Assembly (NCBI GenBank): GCA_026988155.1
Contig: JALSLW010000068.1
Location: 34,255 to 98,254 of the forward strand
Length of the DNA: 64,000 nt
Direction: 5' to 3'
From: Methylomonas sp.
GTDB lineage: Bacteria; Pseudomonadota; Gammaproteobacteria; Methylococcales; Methylomonadaceae
In this document: in pieces, positions 39,566 to 47,907 of the stretch
Position numbering within the stretch: the stretch's first letter is position 1
How the letters are laid out: every line of letters begins with the position of its first letter
The notes under the pieces: generated by a model
What the model was told of the DNA's origin: nothing
Database searches by the model: none
What the model saw: only the letters and a program-made list of their open reading frames with translations
Position numbers and translations under genes: made by a program

Positions 39566-40285
39566 TTAGAAAAAAGCTTCAGGAACAATTAATATATCGC
39601 CAGGCATTATTTTAACATTTGCAGTTAAATCTCCATCCTCAATTAAATCATCAATGCGCACACCAAACTGATGTGTTTTTCCATCAATATTTCTAATAAT
39701 GCTAGACCTATTCCCATCGCCATATGCACCGATGCCACCCAACTGAATCATTAAATCCAATAAAGTCATTTCTTTTCTATATGGCAATGATTTAGCCGAA
39801 TACCGGTTACCTGAAGAACCGCCCGATCCGCCACCAGAACTACTGCCCGATCCACCAGAACTACTGCCCGATCCACCCGAACTGCCACTCGTCCCACCTG
39901 AGCCACCACTGATTTGACCAATCACGCGTATTTGCTGCTGATATATTCCCTCAAAGCTATTGACAATAACTGCAACAAGAGGATCCCTAACAAATTTCCC
40001 CAACCCCTTTTCTATCTCACGGGCCAATTCAGAAGGCGTTCTTCCTGATGCCTTTATATCATCAATTAAAGGTGTATTAATTTTTCCGTCAGGTCTTACT
40101 GTGACAACTCTAGAAATATCTGGATTATCCCATACAAAAATTTCCAGAGCGTCCCCAGGACCTATTATATAAGTGTAGTCGGAAGGCAATAATGCATCAC
40201 TATCCAAACTGTCTAATGGTGGGTGAGCACAGCTTATTAAAAAAACTATTGATAGCATAATCACCATCTTTCTAGCTTGAAACAT
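39566..40285 (-). CDS. XrtA-associated polysaccharide export lipoprotein (Wza-like)
   Basis: A 239-residue export protein. The lipobox F-L-I-S-C19 gives a lipoprotein; the Poly_export domain follows with I-I-G-P-G-D-A-L-E-I-F-V-W and V-R-P-D-G-K-I, and an SLBB-like part at the C-terminus ends in M-P-G-D-I-L-I-V-P-E. The ATG at 40285 is chosen because GGAG lies six bases before it; a GTG four codons upstream overlaps that site. Odd feature: residues about 126-159 are an almost pure Gly/Ser tract inserted where relatives have a short loop. Confidence 0.92.
   Translation of the reverse strand: MFQARKMVIMLSIVFLISCAHPPLDSLDSDALLPSDYTYIIGPGDALEIFVWDNPDISRVVTVRPDGKINTPLIDDIKASGRTPSELAREIEKGLGKFVRDPLVAVIVNSFEGIYQQQIRVIGQISGGSGGTSGSSGGSGSSSGGSGSSSGGGSGGSSGNRYSAKSLPYRKEMTLLDLMIQLGGIGAYGDGNRSSIIRNIDGKTHQFGVRIDDLIEDGDLTANVKIMPGDILIVPEAFF
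39809..39910 (-). repeat. Gly/Ser-coding tandem repeats within the export gene
   Basis: About 34 codons of Gly, Ser and one Thr. On the plus strand the unit CCAGAACTACTGCCCGATCC recurs in direct tandem with small variations, so the tract probably expands and contracts by slippage in multiples of three. Confidence 0.75.
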
Positions 40286-40401
40286 ATAAAACTCCACAAT
40301 AAAAATAAAAATCCACTTCTACAATAAATATAGTACTTAAAAGCATCTACATCCAGTCAATAAAACTAAAATATGTTTTCGATGCCCTTTATTTCAAACA
40401 G

Positions 40402-42780
40402 CTATCTGTTTTTTATTTTAGCAAGCAACTCTTCGATTAAAACTTTTTCTGAAAAATCTTTTCCCTTGCCTACATATAGTGCCTGCTTCAACTCAGATGA
40501 AGCTGACAGGCTATCACCCAAAGAGTTATGGGCAACCGCCAAATGGTAACGAAATACTGGTATATCAGGCGCAAGCATAACGACTTGCTTAAATATCGAT
40601 AGCGCTTCCTCCTTCTTTCCTGACTTAAACTTAGCCCAACCATAGGTATCCAGAAAAAAAGGCTGCTTTTCCTGTTTAAATGATTCAACCACCTGTACGG
40701 CTTTATTGATATCTTGAGGTTCTCCATAATGGTCGAGAAGAACTGTGGCCAAGTTATTTTTTGCCACTTTATTCTGAGGAGCTATCACTAATATTTTTTC
40801 ATATAAACCAACTGCTTCATCAAACTGCCGTTTTCTTTCATACGCTGAGGCTAAACGTTGCATTAAAGTAATATTATCAGGCACTGCGTTCAAGCCTTCC
40901 AAATATATTTGCAGTTCACCCTCCTTATCTCCGGAAATACTATGTAACCGTCCCAATTCAAGGTATATAGAAACATCTTTTATATTATGATTTTTTAATG
41001 CATCATCCATGAAAGAAATGGCTTCTTTATATTTCCTATCTGCACTTAATATCTGACTTTTTAATATATATGGAAAAATTATCTTTGGATGACTACTGAT
41101 CAGCTCATCTAAATAAGCTCTCATTTTTGATTGCTGATTTAACTGAGAATAACATTCAGACAAGCCAATTAAGGCGTCTTTTATCCATGGAGCCTTTTGC
41201 AGCAATGTTTTATATATCTGAATTGCTTCCTGATACTTCTTTTGCTTCTGAAACACGTTACCCTTCAAATATTCTGCCAGCAGCAAGCCGTTTTTTTGTA
41301 TCTTAATCCTGTCAATATATTGCTTGGCCTCATCCCACTTTTGTTCGCCACTGTTTAATTCAACTAATTTAGTCATTATCACTAATTGCGAAGGCAGCAA
41401 TCTCAACGCGCGCTCTAAAATTTCTTTTGCATATCCTTCATGTCCTTCATTTATCTCTTTTCTCACGATAAAGTTTAAAGCAGGCATATTTGCAGGATTA
41501 ATTTTTAAAGCCTTTTCAAAATTAACAGTGGCTTTATCATAATCACCATGAAGCTCATTAATCCTACCCAATAAAGATAGAGCCTTATCCATCTTAGGAT
41601 ACTGCCAAAGCACTTCTTTCAATAGCTTATGTGCATCATTATATTTATCTAAAGCTATTAGGATATCTGCTTTTAATAATTTTGCATCGGCATTATCAAT
41701 ATTTTCTTTTAATGCGCTTTCTATATGTACCAGAGCTTCTGTATAATTTTTATTGGCAATGTCTATTTTTGCCAACATCAAATTTAAAGAGACTTTATCT
41801 TTATCATCAATATTAGTATTGGCCACCCCTAAATTCAGAATTTCTCTAGCTTTACTCATTTTATTTTTTGAAATCAGCCATTTTGTCAATACAGCTAATT
41901 TTCCAGAATCATCCTTATACTTTTCAGCAAAAAGATCAAATTGAGCCATTGCCTTTTTTTCATCAGTTGCTGATATAAAGTCTAGCAATGCTATTTTAAT
42001 ATTCATTAGCTTAGGATTGTTATCAATCATAAGCTTTAAAATTTTTTCCGCTTTTTGTGGCTTATTCACCTTTTGATAAACTTTTGCTAAAGTGAATTTT
42101 GCTTGCAGACTATCAGGCTTGAGCTCTACCAGTCTTTCATAATCTTTAACAACGGCATCAACATCATTTAATTGAGAGTCCAATTGAATTTTTAGCAAAT
42201 GAAGAGAAACATTGTCGCTATGTTTCTGTATGACGGGCATCAATACGGATTTCGCTTGATCAAATTCTTTTTTCCTCATTAAAACAACAACTTTTAATGA
42301 TATAGCCTCAATATGGCCAGGATCTTTTTTCAAAACATCATTAATAATGATTAGAGCATCTTCCGCCTTTTGCTTTCGAATAAGAATAGATGCCTTTATT
42401 GATAGCGCATCCAATTGTTCTGGATTGCCAGTTAAAATGGTTTCTATTTCTTTTGAGGCATTATCAATTTCATTGAACAGCAAATATACTTTACTTAATT
42501 TCAACCTAGCTTTGGTCTTTTCGGGATCTAATTTTACTGTTTCAAGTAAATTAGCTTTCATTGCCTTATATTTTTTCGCCTTTTCATTTAACAGAGCCAT
42601 GTAATAGTAGGATTCTGCAATGGAAGGGTCTTCCTGAATAGCGCTTTTAATCTCTAATTCTGACTCCTTGTAGTTTCCCTGGTCAAAAAAAGCTTTCCCT
42701 TTTTCTAAAAACTGTCCTTTTTTTTGCTCTTCACAGCCAAAAATAACGAGACATAAAATTACTGGCAATATTCTTATCAT
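40402..42780 (-). CDS. prsT: PEP-CTERM system TPR-repeat lipoprotein PrsT
   Basis: A 792-residue lipoprotein made almost entirely of TPR repeats (about 20 units such as A-E-S-Y-Y-Y-M-A-L-L-N-E-K-A and A-L-S-L-L-G-R-I-N-E-L-H-G-D-Y). The lipobox V-I-F-G-C16 sets the start at the ATG at 42780; the frame runs on to 42897 but that extension precedes the signal peptide and is probably not translated. PrsT is a standard member of XrtA loci and is thought to scaffold envelope components. Its gene is the first of the minus-strand cluster. Confidence 0.92.
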   Translation of the reverse strand: MIRILPVILCLVIFGCEEQKKGQFLEKGKAFFDQGNYKESELEIKSAIQEDPSIAESYYYMALLNEKAKKYKAMKANLLETVKLDPEKTKARLKLSKVYLLFNEIDNASKEIETILTGNPEQLDALSIKASILIRKQKAEDALIIINDVLKKDPGHIEAISLKVVVLMRKKEFDQAKSVLMPVIQKHSDNVSLHLLKIQLDSQLNDVDAVVKDYERLVELKPDSLQAKFTLAKVYQKVNKPQKAEKILKLMIDNNPKLMNIKIALLDFISATDEKKAMAQFDLFAEKYKDDSGKLAVLTKWLISKNKMSKAREILNLGVANTNIDDKDKVSLNLMLAKIDIANKNYTEALVHIESALKENIDNADAKLLKADILIALDKYNDAHKLLKEVLWQYPKMDKALSLLGRINELHGDYDKATVNFEKALKINPANMPALNFIVRKEINEGHEGYAKEILERALRLLPSQLVIMTKLVELNSGEQKWDEAKQYIDRIKIQKNGLLLAEYLKGNVFQKQKKYQEAIQIYKTLLQKAPWIKDALIGLSECYSQLNQQSKMRAYLDELISSHPKIIFPYILKSQILSADRKYKEAISFMDDALKNHNIKDVSIYLELGRLHSISGDKEGELQIYLEGLNAVPDNITLMQRLASAYERKRQFDEAVGLYEKILVIAPQNKVAKNNLATVLLDHYGEPQDINKAVQVVESFKQEKQPFFLDTYGWAKFKSGKKEEALSIFKQVVMLAPDIPVFRYHLAVAHNSLGDSLSASSELKQALYVGKGKDFSEKVLIEELLAKIKNR

Positions 42781-43397
42781 AAAAAGCTGCAACCAAAAAA
42801 TGTTAAAAAATGTGAAAAATGATTGATTTAAAGTACTAACAGTTAAAAAAATATCTAAACCTAACGCACTCAACCATTCTTTTCTCGCCGACATCATACC
42901 TTATTTTAGCCTATTTCCGGAAACTAGCTTGTTCAGATTCATTAAATTTATCAAATATCGCCTTCCAACCATTCGAACCATAAACCAAGACTTCAATAAC
43001 AGACTTGGCAGCCCATATAACCCCGCCCTCCCTTTTCTTCAGAAAATAACAGCAAGAGAACATTCAAACATCCATTTATGAACAAGAAATGAACGATCAT
43101 CCTGGTCTCACCCTAATACAGTAATTATAGAATCTATAAATGTGGGCCTCAAATTCTATTAGAGTTTCGAATGGAAGCAACAGGCTCAGGAGGTATTCAG
43201 GTAATACTTTAAAAAATACTAAATCGATGATAGACCAGATCTCCTTTCATATATATGAAAAACATTAATATATGCCTATATAGTCTAAAAACAGCAAAAT
43301 CCACCTCTACCCAACCTTGCAAAAAACACTACACACTTAAAACTCAACACCTTATAAAAATATCATGAAAAATATTTAAAATAGATGCAACAAACAC
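42781..43397. other. Divergent intergenic region between prsT and lexA
   Basis: Over 600 AT-rich bases between divergent genes, without a credible frame apart from the in-frame extension of prsT to 42897. It includes the perfect 16-bp palindrome TTTCATATATATGAAA (43245-43260), a possible operator. Promoters of both genes must lie here, but I cannot place them confidently. Confidence 0.4.
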
Positions 43398-43448
43398 TTG
43401 TTCTCTTTTTGTTCTTGAATTATTATAAACAAAACAAATAGAGAACAA
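43398..43448 (+). promoter_or_regulatory. Candidate LexA operator: inverted 16-mers upstream of lexA
   Basis: TTGTTCTCTTTTTGTT (43398-43413) and AACAAATAGAGAACAA (43433-43448) are inverted copies with 15 of 16 matching positions. The second covers the ribosome-binding region and ends two bases before the lexA ATG. The placement fits negative autoregulation. It does not resemble the enterobacterial CTGT-N8-ACAG box. Confidence 0.5.
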
Positions 43449-43450
43449 AT

Positions 43451-44092
43451 ATGCAATCTACACCCACCCTAACAAGAAAGCAGCAACAAGTTTTAGACTT
43501 TCTTCTTAGCAGTCAGAATACCTTTAATCACCCGCCGACCTTGGATGAGCTCTGCCTTGCAATGGGACTAAAATCGCGCGGTTCTTTACATAAACATATC
43601 CAGAGTCTGATAAATGCAGGGTTTGTTACAGCGCCTAACCGTAAGCAACGAGGTGTACGCCTAACGGACCTAGCCTTTAAGATGGCGACACCACACTTCA
43701 TTGAATCTAAAAGTCAAGGAATACCTTTTATCGGCTCAATCGCAGCAGGCTCACCCATTGAAGCCCTTTCAAATATCAGTTACATGTCTATTCCTGATGA
43801 AATTAAGACAAACGAACCTTGCTACATTCTGCAGGTAAAAGGAGAATCCATGCTCGATATAGGCATATTTGACGGTGACTGGGTAATTATTGAACAGCAA
43901 AGCCACGCTCGAAATGGACAAATAGTGGTTGCTTTAATCGACAAATCTGACGCAACCTTAAAATATATAGAACAATATCCACATGAAACTGTATTAATTC
44001 CTGCTAATAAAAATATGCAACCTATGCATTTTTCGCCCCATCAGGTGGAAATCCAAGGTATATTGGTTGGACAAATGAGAAGCTATAAATAA
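43451..44092 (+). CDS. lexA: LexA repressor
   Basis: A 213-residue SOS repressor. The N-terminal winged helix has L-T-R-K-Q-Q-Q-V-L-D-F and S-R-G-S-L-H-K-H-I-Q-S-L. The self-cleavage site is A99-G100 in S-I-A-A-G-S-P, the catalytic serine is S133 in G-E-S-M-L-D and the lysine is K171 in A-T-L-K-Y-I-E. All residues for autoproteolysis are present. The recognition helix context differs from E. coli LexA, consistent with the non-canonical upstream repeat. Two tiny genes follow in the same direction and may be part of the same damage-induced transcript. Confidence 0.92.
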   Translation: MQSTPTLTRKQQQVLDFLLSSQNTFNHPPTLDELCLAMGLKSRGSLHKHIQSLINAGFVTAPNRKQRGVRLTDLAFKMATPHFIESKSQGIPFIGSIAAGSPIEALSNISYMSIPDEIKTNEPCYILQVKGESMLDIGIFDGDWVIIEQQSHARNGQIVVALIDKSDATLKYIEQYPHETVLIPANKNMQPMHFSPHQVEIQGILVGQMRSYK

Positions 44093-44109
44093 ACAAACGA
44101 GGAAAAATC

Positions 44110-44262
44110 ATGCAAACACGCACCCATATGCAAGACCAGATCCGCAATAGAATTAAAGATCTAATGAATGAAGACTCAACTTATGACTGGGATGAAATTT
44201 TTCAAAATGCAGCCACACTCTCACTGGTTATCCTTTTTATGACGCTAGGATTAAGCTGGTAA
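44110..44262 (+). CDS. Small membrane protein (50 aa), downstream of lexA
   Basis: A 50-codon frame with a proper ribosome-binding site (GAGGAAAAATC) 17 bases after the lexA stop. The N-terminal half is charged (R-N-R-I-K-D-L-M-N-E-D) and the C-terminus is one hydrophobic helix (TLSLVILFMTLGLSW). I do not recognise it. Its spacing suggests cotranscription with lexA. Small SOS-induced membrane proteins that halt division exist in other bacteria, but no homology is claimed. Confidence 0.6.
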   Translation: MQTRTHMQDQIRNRIKDLMNEDSTYDWDEIFQNAATLSLVILFMTLGLSW

Positions 44263-44271
44263 CAAAGGAGT

Positions 44272-44415
44272 ATGCATGGATTAACTCGACAGACATCTTA
44301 TCTTTTATCCGTTGTCTTGGCAGTATTAATTATTGCATCAGTCTATGCAACAATTAATACTGCCAACAATCGATTATCAGATGTTCTAGCTATTTCGTGT
44401 GCGTTTCCAGAGTAA
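44272..44415 (+). CDS. Second small membrane protein (47 aa) after lexA
   Basis: A 47-codon frame 9 bases after the previous stop, with one hydrophobic helix (YLLSVVLAVLIIASVYATI). AAAGGAG precedes the ATG by a single base, which is unusually close; translation could instead depend on coupling. Not recognised. Some proteins of this type span the membrane once with a periplasmic tail. Confidence 0.45.
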   Translation: MHGLTRQTSYLLSVVLAVLIIASVYATINTANNRLSDVLAISCAFPE

Positions 44416-44580
44416 ATCAAGTATTTTTTCTTAAGTTATGTTTTTTTTGCATTACTACAGATTCCTATCTTGATGAATTCGTATCCGGGCCACATAAAGC
44501 AACTATCTTGAATTCAGCTTAAAATTTAGCTGCTGTGTTGATATAATCGTACGGTTTTCTTATTTAACTCTTACTGGCAT

Positions 44581-44937
44581 ATGATTAAATCAATCCATCT
44601 CATCTTCATCTTTTCCTCCTTTATTAGCTTTACCGGTCGTATGGCTCTCTCTGTGCTTAAACCGTCACTGTTACAGAATAAGTTTCTTAAAATTGCGCCT
44701 CATGTTATCGACACGCTTTTACTTCTTAGCGGTATAACGCTGGTTTTTCAAGGAAACTGGCTAAATGGCGAGTTTGGCTGGATCATTTCAAAACTAATTT
44801 TATTACTAGGATATGTTGCTTTTGGTGTTATGGCAATGCGTTTTTCAGGAATAAAACGCTGGATTGCTTTTACTGCGGCTATCAGTTGTTTTATTGCCAT
44901 CTTTATTACCGCAATTACTAAAAATGGTTTTATATAA
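44581..44937 (+). CDS. SirB family membrane protein
   Basis: A 118-residue protein with four hydrophobic helices. Family residues are visible: K-S-I-H-L-I-F-I-F-S-S near the start, A-P-H-V-I-D-T-L-L-L-L-S-G in the second helix and a W-I-I-S-K-L-I-L-L-L-G-Y-V in the third. SirB proteins are small inner-membrane proteins named from a Salmonella regulator locus; their biochemical role is unclear. Immediately after its stop begins the inverted-repeat element at 44951. Confidence 0.85.
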   Translation: MIKSIHLIFIFSSFISFTGRMALSVLKPSLLQNKFLKIAPHVIDTLLLLSGITLVFQGNWLNGEFGWIISKLILLLGYVAFGVMAMRFSGIKRWIAFTAAISCFIAIFITAITKNGFI

Positions 44938-44950
44938 TCATTGGGGACGG

Positions 44951-45074
44951 TTAAACCTAAATAAACGGGGGGGGGCTTAAAAACACTTTCCCACTTCGCT
45001 TTATGAAAATTTAAGAACCTGTTTAACCATACTATTTAACAACTTAGCGATCAACCGAATTTATTTAGGTTAAA
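44951..45074. repeat. Inverted-repeat element with REP-like ends (copy 3)
   Basis: TTAAACCTAAATAAAC at the left (44951 on) faces its inverse TTTATTTAGGTTAAA at the right (ending 45074). The right 39 bases (45036-45074) are a diverged copy of the 36-bp repeat at 1750 and 18542. The interior contains a run of nine G (from 44967). There is no coding capacity. Confidence 0.5.
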
Positions 45075-45154
45075 TCATGGAAGGTAGCAGGATAAAGCTT
45101 CCTTTTTCTAAACTATAAAGAACAAACTTATTTACCAGCATAAATCTCAGGCAA

Positions 45155-45187
45155 AAAAAAGCCCCACTTAAAAAGCGGGGCTTTTTT
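45155..45187 (-). terminator. Rho-independent terminator of the cold-shock gene
   Basis: AAAAAAGCCCC and GGGGCTTTTTT form a strong stem around an 11-base interior, 22 bases past the stop of the cold-shock gene on the minus strand. T runs on both sides allow it to act in both directions. Confidence 0.8.
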
Positions 45188-45209
45188 CAATAAACAGCTT
45201 TAATGCTTA

Positions 45210-45413
45210 TTACTGAGGCTGAACTTGCGCAGCCTGTAGGCCTTTAGGGCCATTTTCAACTTCATAAACTACGGTTTGGCCTTCAGCCAAAGTTTTGAAG
45301 CCATCACCAACGATTGCTCTGAAGTGAACAAATACATCTTCACCACCCTCGTTAGGAGAAATAAAACCAAAACCTTTTGCTTCGTTAAACCATTTAACAG
45401 TACCAGTTGCCAT
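45210..45413 (-). CDS. Cold-shock domain protein (CspA family)
   Basis: A 67-residue single cold-shock domain: RNP1 K-G-F-G-F-I and RNP2 V-F-V-H-F are intact, with the usual T-G-T-V-K-W-F-N start. It is a nucleic-acid chaperone binding single-stranded RNA or DNA. The long noncoding leader upstream (45414-45665) is consistent with the structured 5' UTRs known for this family. Its own terminator follows. Confidence 0.95.
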   Translation of the reverse strand: MATGTVKWFNEAKGFGFISPNEGGEDVFVHFRAIVGDGFKTLAEGQTVVYEVENGPKGLQAAQVQPQ

Positions 45414-45665
45414 TTTTTGAAATCCTCAAAATATTAAAAATAAAACGCGTGTCGATGACATGATAAGGATTCATAGATGTGCCAATTACAGGATGTTCTT
45501 AGAAAACCAGCTTGAGTCAACGCAGGCATAGCTACTATATCGTAATATTTAAAAAAATGCGCGCTTTTTTTTAGTTCATCCTATTTCTTGGCGAAAATAC
45601 ACTCAAAAAATAAAAAAAAACACTTTTCTTTCATAAAGATACAATAAATACTTATTTTTTATTTT

Positions 45666-46490
45666 CTATAAAAAAACATCTAAACAGTCAACATCCGCCT
45701 CCAGCTTGCGTAAAACATCTCTCCCACTTCTACAATCAGTCTCATTATCATTTACCCATTTAGCAGAAGACAAGACAGCCCACCTCTTTAATAATGACTT
45801 TAACCTTATCTTTCCAGTTACCGTAAAGTGCCATTGATCAACTATTTCGCTATATTCCTGTAACTCACCGGGAACAACCAATGCTTGCAATTGCAGAAAA
45901 CGATGGCATATCTGCTCAATTTCAGCACTTTGTTCTGTAAACCATTCGGCAACTACTTTTGCGTTAATTCGCCCAATAGAGGAGTCTTCATTATCTGATA
46001 CCACCTTAAGACAGTGAATAAGCTCGCTGCTACTAAATTTTACTGCTGTTTCATAAAAAGCCGAGGCTTCCATATCATTTAGGCAGTCTTGATTATATTG
46101 AGCATTAGGCATGGACGATGTTTGAATAACAGACATTTCAGGCCAGTTTGCTCCAATCACCTGCGGATAAAACACTTTCCCCGAATCTAAATCGAAAATT
46201 TTCGACGCCATCAATAGCTTTCCGACTGGCTGCGATTTTTGCCCTGCAATACCAATATTGACGAGTACGGGAAACGGCGATCCAGAATATATTGCCAAGG
46301 AATAAGCAACTCCTGCTGCCATTGCAATTTTGCCAACACCTGTAACTGTTAACACGGCTTTGTCATTTTTATAAATTGAAAAAGGATGGCCAGCATTTTC
46401 TTTTTTTAACTGAAACTGTCTGACTAATGCTTTCGCTTCACATTCCAATGCTACAAAAATAAATAGGTTAGTAGAATATTGATTTATCAT
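45666..46490 (-). CDS. Nucleoside phosphorylase/nucleosidase family protein
   Basis: A 274-residue protein. The PNP/UDP-phosphorylase fold occupies about residues 8-185: V-A-L-E-C-E-A-K-A-L, V-T-G-V-G-K, N-I-G-I-A-G, and the purine-site motif N-D-M-E-A-S-A-F-Y-E followed by K-V-V-S-D-N. This is the scaffold of MTA/SAH nucleosidases and of the hopanoid-associated phosphorylase. The last 90 residues are not typical of either. The neighbour on the same strand, 15 bases upstream, is a GT2 glycosyltransferase. I cannot decide the substrate. Confidence 0.7.
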   Translation of the reverse strand: MINQYSTNLFIFVALECEAKALVRQFQLKKENAGHPFSIYKNDKAVLTVTGVGKIAMAAGVAYSLAIYSGSPFPVLVNIGIAGQKSQPVGKLLMASKIFDLDSGKVFYPQVIGANWPEMSVIQTSSMPNAQYNQDCLNDMEASAFYETAVKFSSSELIHCLKVVSDNEDSSIGRINAKVVAEWFTEQSAEIEQICHRFLQLQALVVPGELQEYSEIVDQWHFTVTGKIRLKSLLKRWAVLSSAKWVNDNETDCRSGRDVLRKLEADVDCLDVFL

Positions 46491-46505
46491 TTTGTTTGGG
46501 GCCTA

Positions 46506-47327
46506 CTATAAAAATGAATCTATTAATTGCTGGTAATACTGAGCACTCTCAACTTTTCCACGCTTCAGCGCGCCCTTCTGAAATACCTTGCTTTTCTTTA
46601 ACAGCATATTAATGGCTTGCTGTTTATTCTCATCACTAAGCTGATTACCAGAGATTATTTTTTGCAACGCTTTAATTCGATACTGATCCATCCCCCAATA
46701 TTTTTGGGATAACTGATCTTCATGTCCGCCATATTTCAGTATCTGTGGCTCTTTAATATAAAGCACTGGATATTTTGCCGTTATTCGCAACCACAGATCG
46801 TAGTCTTCACAAGCAGGCAACTGAGTGTCAAAATAGCCAATATCCTCAAAAACCGAACGGTGAATGACAATTGAAGAGGGTGACATTGCACATAACGGCA
46901 AACACCGAGAAAAGATCCAGCCCCCACTTTTCTGGTGCTTTTTCATCTGATTAACACGAATGCCATTTCTAATCCATATTTCTTCCGTGTGACAAATTTT
47001 ATATTCAGGAAAGCTATTTAGCAGCTTTAACTGATTTTCTAATTTTTTAGGCACCCACTCATCATCAGAATCCAGGAAAGCCAGCCACGTCCCTTTTGCT
47101 CTTTTAATACCATTATTTCTAGCAAAGCTCACGCCAGCATTTGACTGATAGTGATAGTGTGCGTTAGGATAGTCAATGCGGATCATATCGGCAGTACCAT
47201 CGGTAGAGCCGTCATCAATTACAATAACCTCATATCCAGAAACCGTCTGTTCATAGATAGAATCTAACGCCCGTTTCAATAATGCTGAGCGATTAAAGGT
47301 TGGGATGATAATCGATATTAAACACAT
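46506..47327 (-). CDS. GT2 family glycosyltransferase
   Basis: A 273-residue GT-A enzyme: S-I-I-I-P-T-F-N-R, V-I-D-D-G-S-T-D-G-T, the DxD-like F-L-D-S-D-D-E-W-V-P and the acceptor motif C-E-D-Y-D-L-W-L-R. It has no transmembrane segment. It transfers a sugar from a nucleotide donor to an unknown acceptor. The phosphorylase-like gene lies directly downstream. It is not adjacent to the XrtA cluster but could contribute to surface polysaccharide. Confidence 0.9.
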   Translation of the reverse strand: MCLISIIIPTFNRSALLKRALDSIYEQTVSGYEVIVIDDGSTDGTADMIRIDYPNAHYHYQSNAGVSFARNNGIKRAKGTWLAFLDSDDEWVPKKLENQLKLLNSFPEYKICHTEEIWIRNGIRVNQMKKHQKSGGWIFSRCLPLCAMSPSSIVIHRSVFEDIGYFDTQLPACEDYDLWLRITAKYPVLYIKEPQILKYGGHEDQLSQKYWGMDQYRIKALQKIISGNQLSDENKQQAINMLLKKSKVFQKGALKRGKVESAQYYQQLIDSFL

Positions 47328-47412
47328 ACAAAACTCTTATATCTTAAATAATTGTTGAATTTTTGTAATAAATGACATAAATTAAGAATACTACTAAATC
47401 AAGGAGTCACTC

Positions 47413-47862
47413 ATGTCTGCCACTATGCAAGCAACCCCAGACAGGCGTAAACAAAATCATCACTTAGTTTCTGAATTACAGCAGGAAAGACGACAGGTAT
47501 GGTCGCTATACTGCAAAGTAGCTGATCTTAAACCTTTTCCATCCCTGCCTGAAACAAAATCCATAGTGACTGAATTCTCTCAGCTACTGATTGACTATAT
47601 ATCTCTAGGCCATTTTGGCATTTATGAATATTTACTATCGGGAAAAGAACGCAGAGAAAAAGTTTTAAATGCAGCTAAAAGTATTTATCCTGAATTTTCA
47701 AAAACAACTGAAGCAGCAATGTCATTCAATGACAAATACGATGACAGTCTTAAGCGCAAGTTTAAAACAAATGAATTAGAAGAAGATTTGTCAGCCTTAG
47801 GAGAAAGTCTGGCAAAAAGAATAGAACTTGAAGATGATCTTTGTCGACTCGTTTTAAAATAA
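47413..47862 (+). CDS. rsd: Anti-sigma-70 factor Rsd/AlgQ
   Basis: A 149-residue all-helical protein. H-H-L-V-S-E-L-Q-Q-E-R-R-Q-V-W and L-Y-C-K-V-A-D-L-K-P-F, then F-S-Q-L-L-I-D-Y-I-S-L-G-H-F-G-I-Y-E, are the Rsd/AlgQ signature. Rsd binds domain 4 of sigma-70 and favours alternative sigma factors. AAGGAG precedes the ATG. A GC hairpin follows 4 bases after the stop. Confidence 0.9.
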   Translation: MSATMQATPDRRKQNHHLVSELQQERRQVWSLYCKVADLKPFPSLPETKSIVTEFSQLLIDYISLGHFGIYEYLLSGKERREKVLNAAKSIYPEFSKTTEAAMSFNDKYDDSLKRKFKTNELEEDLSALGESLAKRIELEDDLCRLVLK

Positions 47863-47866
47863 TAAT

Positions 47867-47893
47867 TGCCCCCTTTTTTTAAAGGGGGGGGCA
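47867..47893. terminator. GC hairpin between convergent rsd and UPF0182 genes
   Basis: TGCCCCC and GGGGGGCA pair around a T/A-rich interior. It stands between converging genes and could terminate both. The T run after the stem is weak in the plus direction and better in the minus direction. Confidence 0.5.
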
Positions 47894-47907
47894 TTTACGC
47901 CATCAGC

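Noticed and set aside
42781..42897. 39-codon N-terminal extension of prsT
   Set aside because: It would place a long non-signal segment before a clear lipoprotein signal peptide.
43140..43230. Possible c-di-GMP or other riboswitch upstream of lexA
   Set aside because: I could not find the conserved GEMM core; a covariance model search would be needed to claim it.
43245..43260. Perfect palindrome TTTCATATATATGAAA as an operator
   Set aside because: It is AT-rich and short enough to occur by chance; no second copy near another gene was found.
44967..44975. Run of nine G as a phase-variation tract
   Set aside because: It is in a noncoding repeat element and does not sit within or clearly in the promoter of a gene.
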